Below, in pieces: positions 63,985 through 64,000 of a stretch of DNA of 64,000 nucleotides. Under the pieces are notes generated by a model. That model did no database searches. It was not told the origin of the DNA and saw nothing but the letters and a program-made list of their open reading frames with translations. The translations under genes and the position numbers were made by a program. Source of the stretch: JAXHMB01 sp034521755 (GTDB taxonomy: Bacteria > Bacteroidota > Rhodothermia > Balneolales > Balneolaceae); contig JAXHMB010000006.1 of the NCBI GenBank assembly GCA_034521755.1, positions 78,530 through 142,529 of the forward strand, in the 5' to 3' direction. Numbering within the stretch: the first letter of the stretch is position 1; the number at the start of each line of letters is the position of its first letter.

Positions 63985-64000
63985 CACCCGGCCCGCATCG

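Noticed and set aside
1..64000. CRISPR array or cas genes
   Set aside because: No set of regularly spaced direct repeats and no Cas motif was seen; the repeats present are palindromic and scattered.

Overview
The window looks like chromosomal DNA of a Gram-negative, moderately AT-rich member of the Bacteroidota/Balneolota side of the tree, with Balneolaceae (Fodinibius/Gracilimonas-like) my best guess. The reasons are the mix of TamA/TamB, LpxR-type lipid A deacylase, SecD/SecF, many short lipoprotein signal peptides, class II DAHP synthase, PafA-like phosphatase, WG-repeat lipoprotein and many imperfect-palindrome intergenic repeats. No rRNA or ribosomal protein gene is present, so the assignment is inference.

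Layout. 0-3.6 kb: an edge fragment, a small membrane protein, then a three-gene minus-strand operon (ABM monooxygenase, CarH-like B12-binding sensor, histidine kinase) and a short GIY-YIG gene. 3.65-12.97 kb: a defence island bounded by tRNA-Pro sequence, holding an OLD-family nuclease, an EcoEI-type type I restriction-modification system (hsdM, hsdS, hsdR) and an inserted HipA-like kinase/DUF3037 pair. 13.1-17.3 kb: purF-engB-serA-mce. 17.4-19.85 kb: a small segment with two lipoproteins, flanked by a duplicated tRNA-Gly 3' end. 20.1-26.2 kb: a cupin/RuBisCO-like protein pair, purA, a STAS protein and secF/secD. 26.3-42.1 kb: envelope and stress genes (DsrE-like, UvrA, WG-repeat lipoprotein, DAHP synthase, Hsp20, DegP/HtrA, CbpA, S1/P1 nuclease, macro domain, ClpB). 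42.1-43.1 kb: a REP-associated tyrosine transposase between matching REP hairpins. 43.1-53.5 kb: LpxR, M29 peptidase, TamB, TamA, M14 peptidase. 53.6-58.5 kb: CDF transporter and a probable copper acquisition/delivery operon (Cys-rich membrane protein, TonB receptor, SCO1, PCuAC). 58.5-64 kb: fluoride riboswitch plus CrcB, two phosphatases, and an arsenic cluster (ArsR, ArsM, ArsC-like).

The first ~26 kb carries single-base frameshifts in nearly every gene, including essential ones (purF, engB, secD, secF). Several lie in homopolymer runs, and one pair compensates within about ten bases. From 26.3 kb on, genes are almost all intact. I read most of this as base-level sequence error rather than biology; genes marked frameshifted are reconstructed by joining frames, and the joins are approximate. 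The island genes (3.9-12.5 kb and 17.5-18.9 kb) are so dense in indels that true decay cannot be excluded.

Most interesting biology: pseudo-tRNA copies whose arms are replaced by TCCCGA/TCGGGA hairpins, the same fold found in dispersed intergenic repeats here; the RAYT/REP unit; the B12 sensor-kinase operon; and the RuBisCO-like protein/cupin pair, which fits the methylthioadenosine-isoprenoid shunt.
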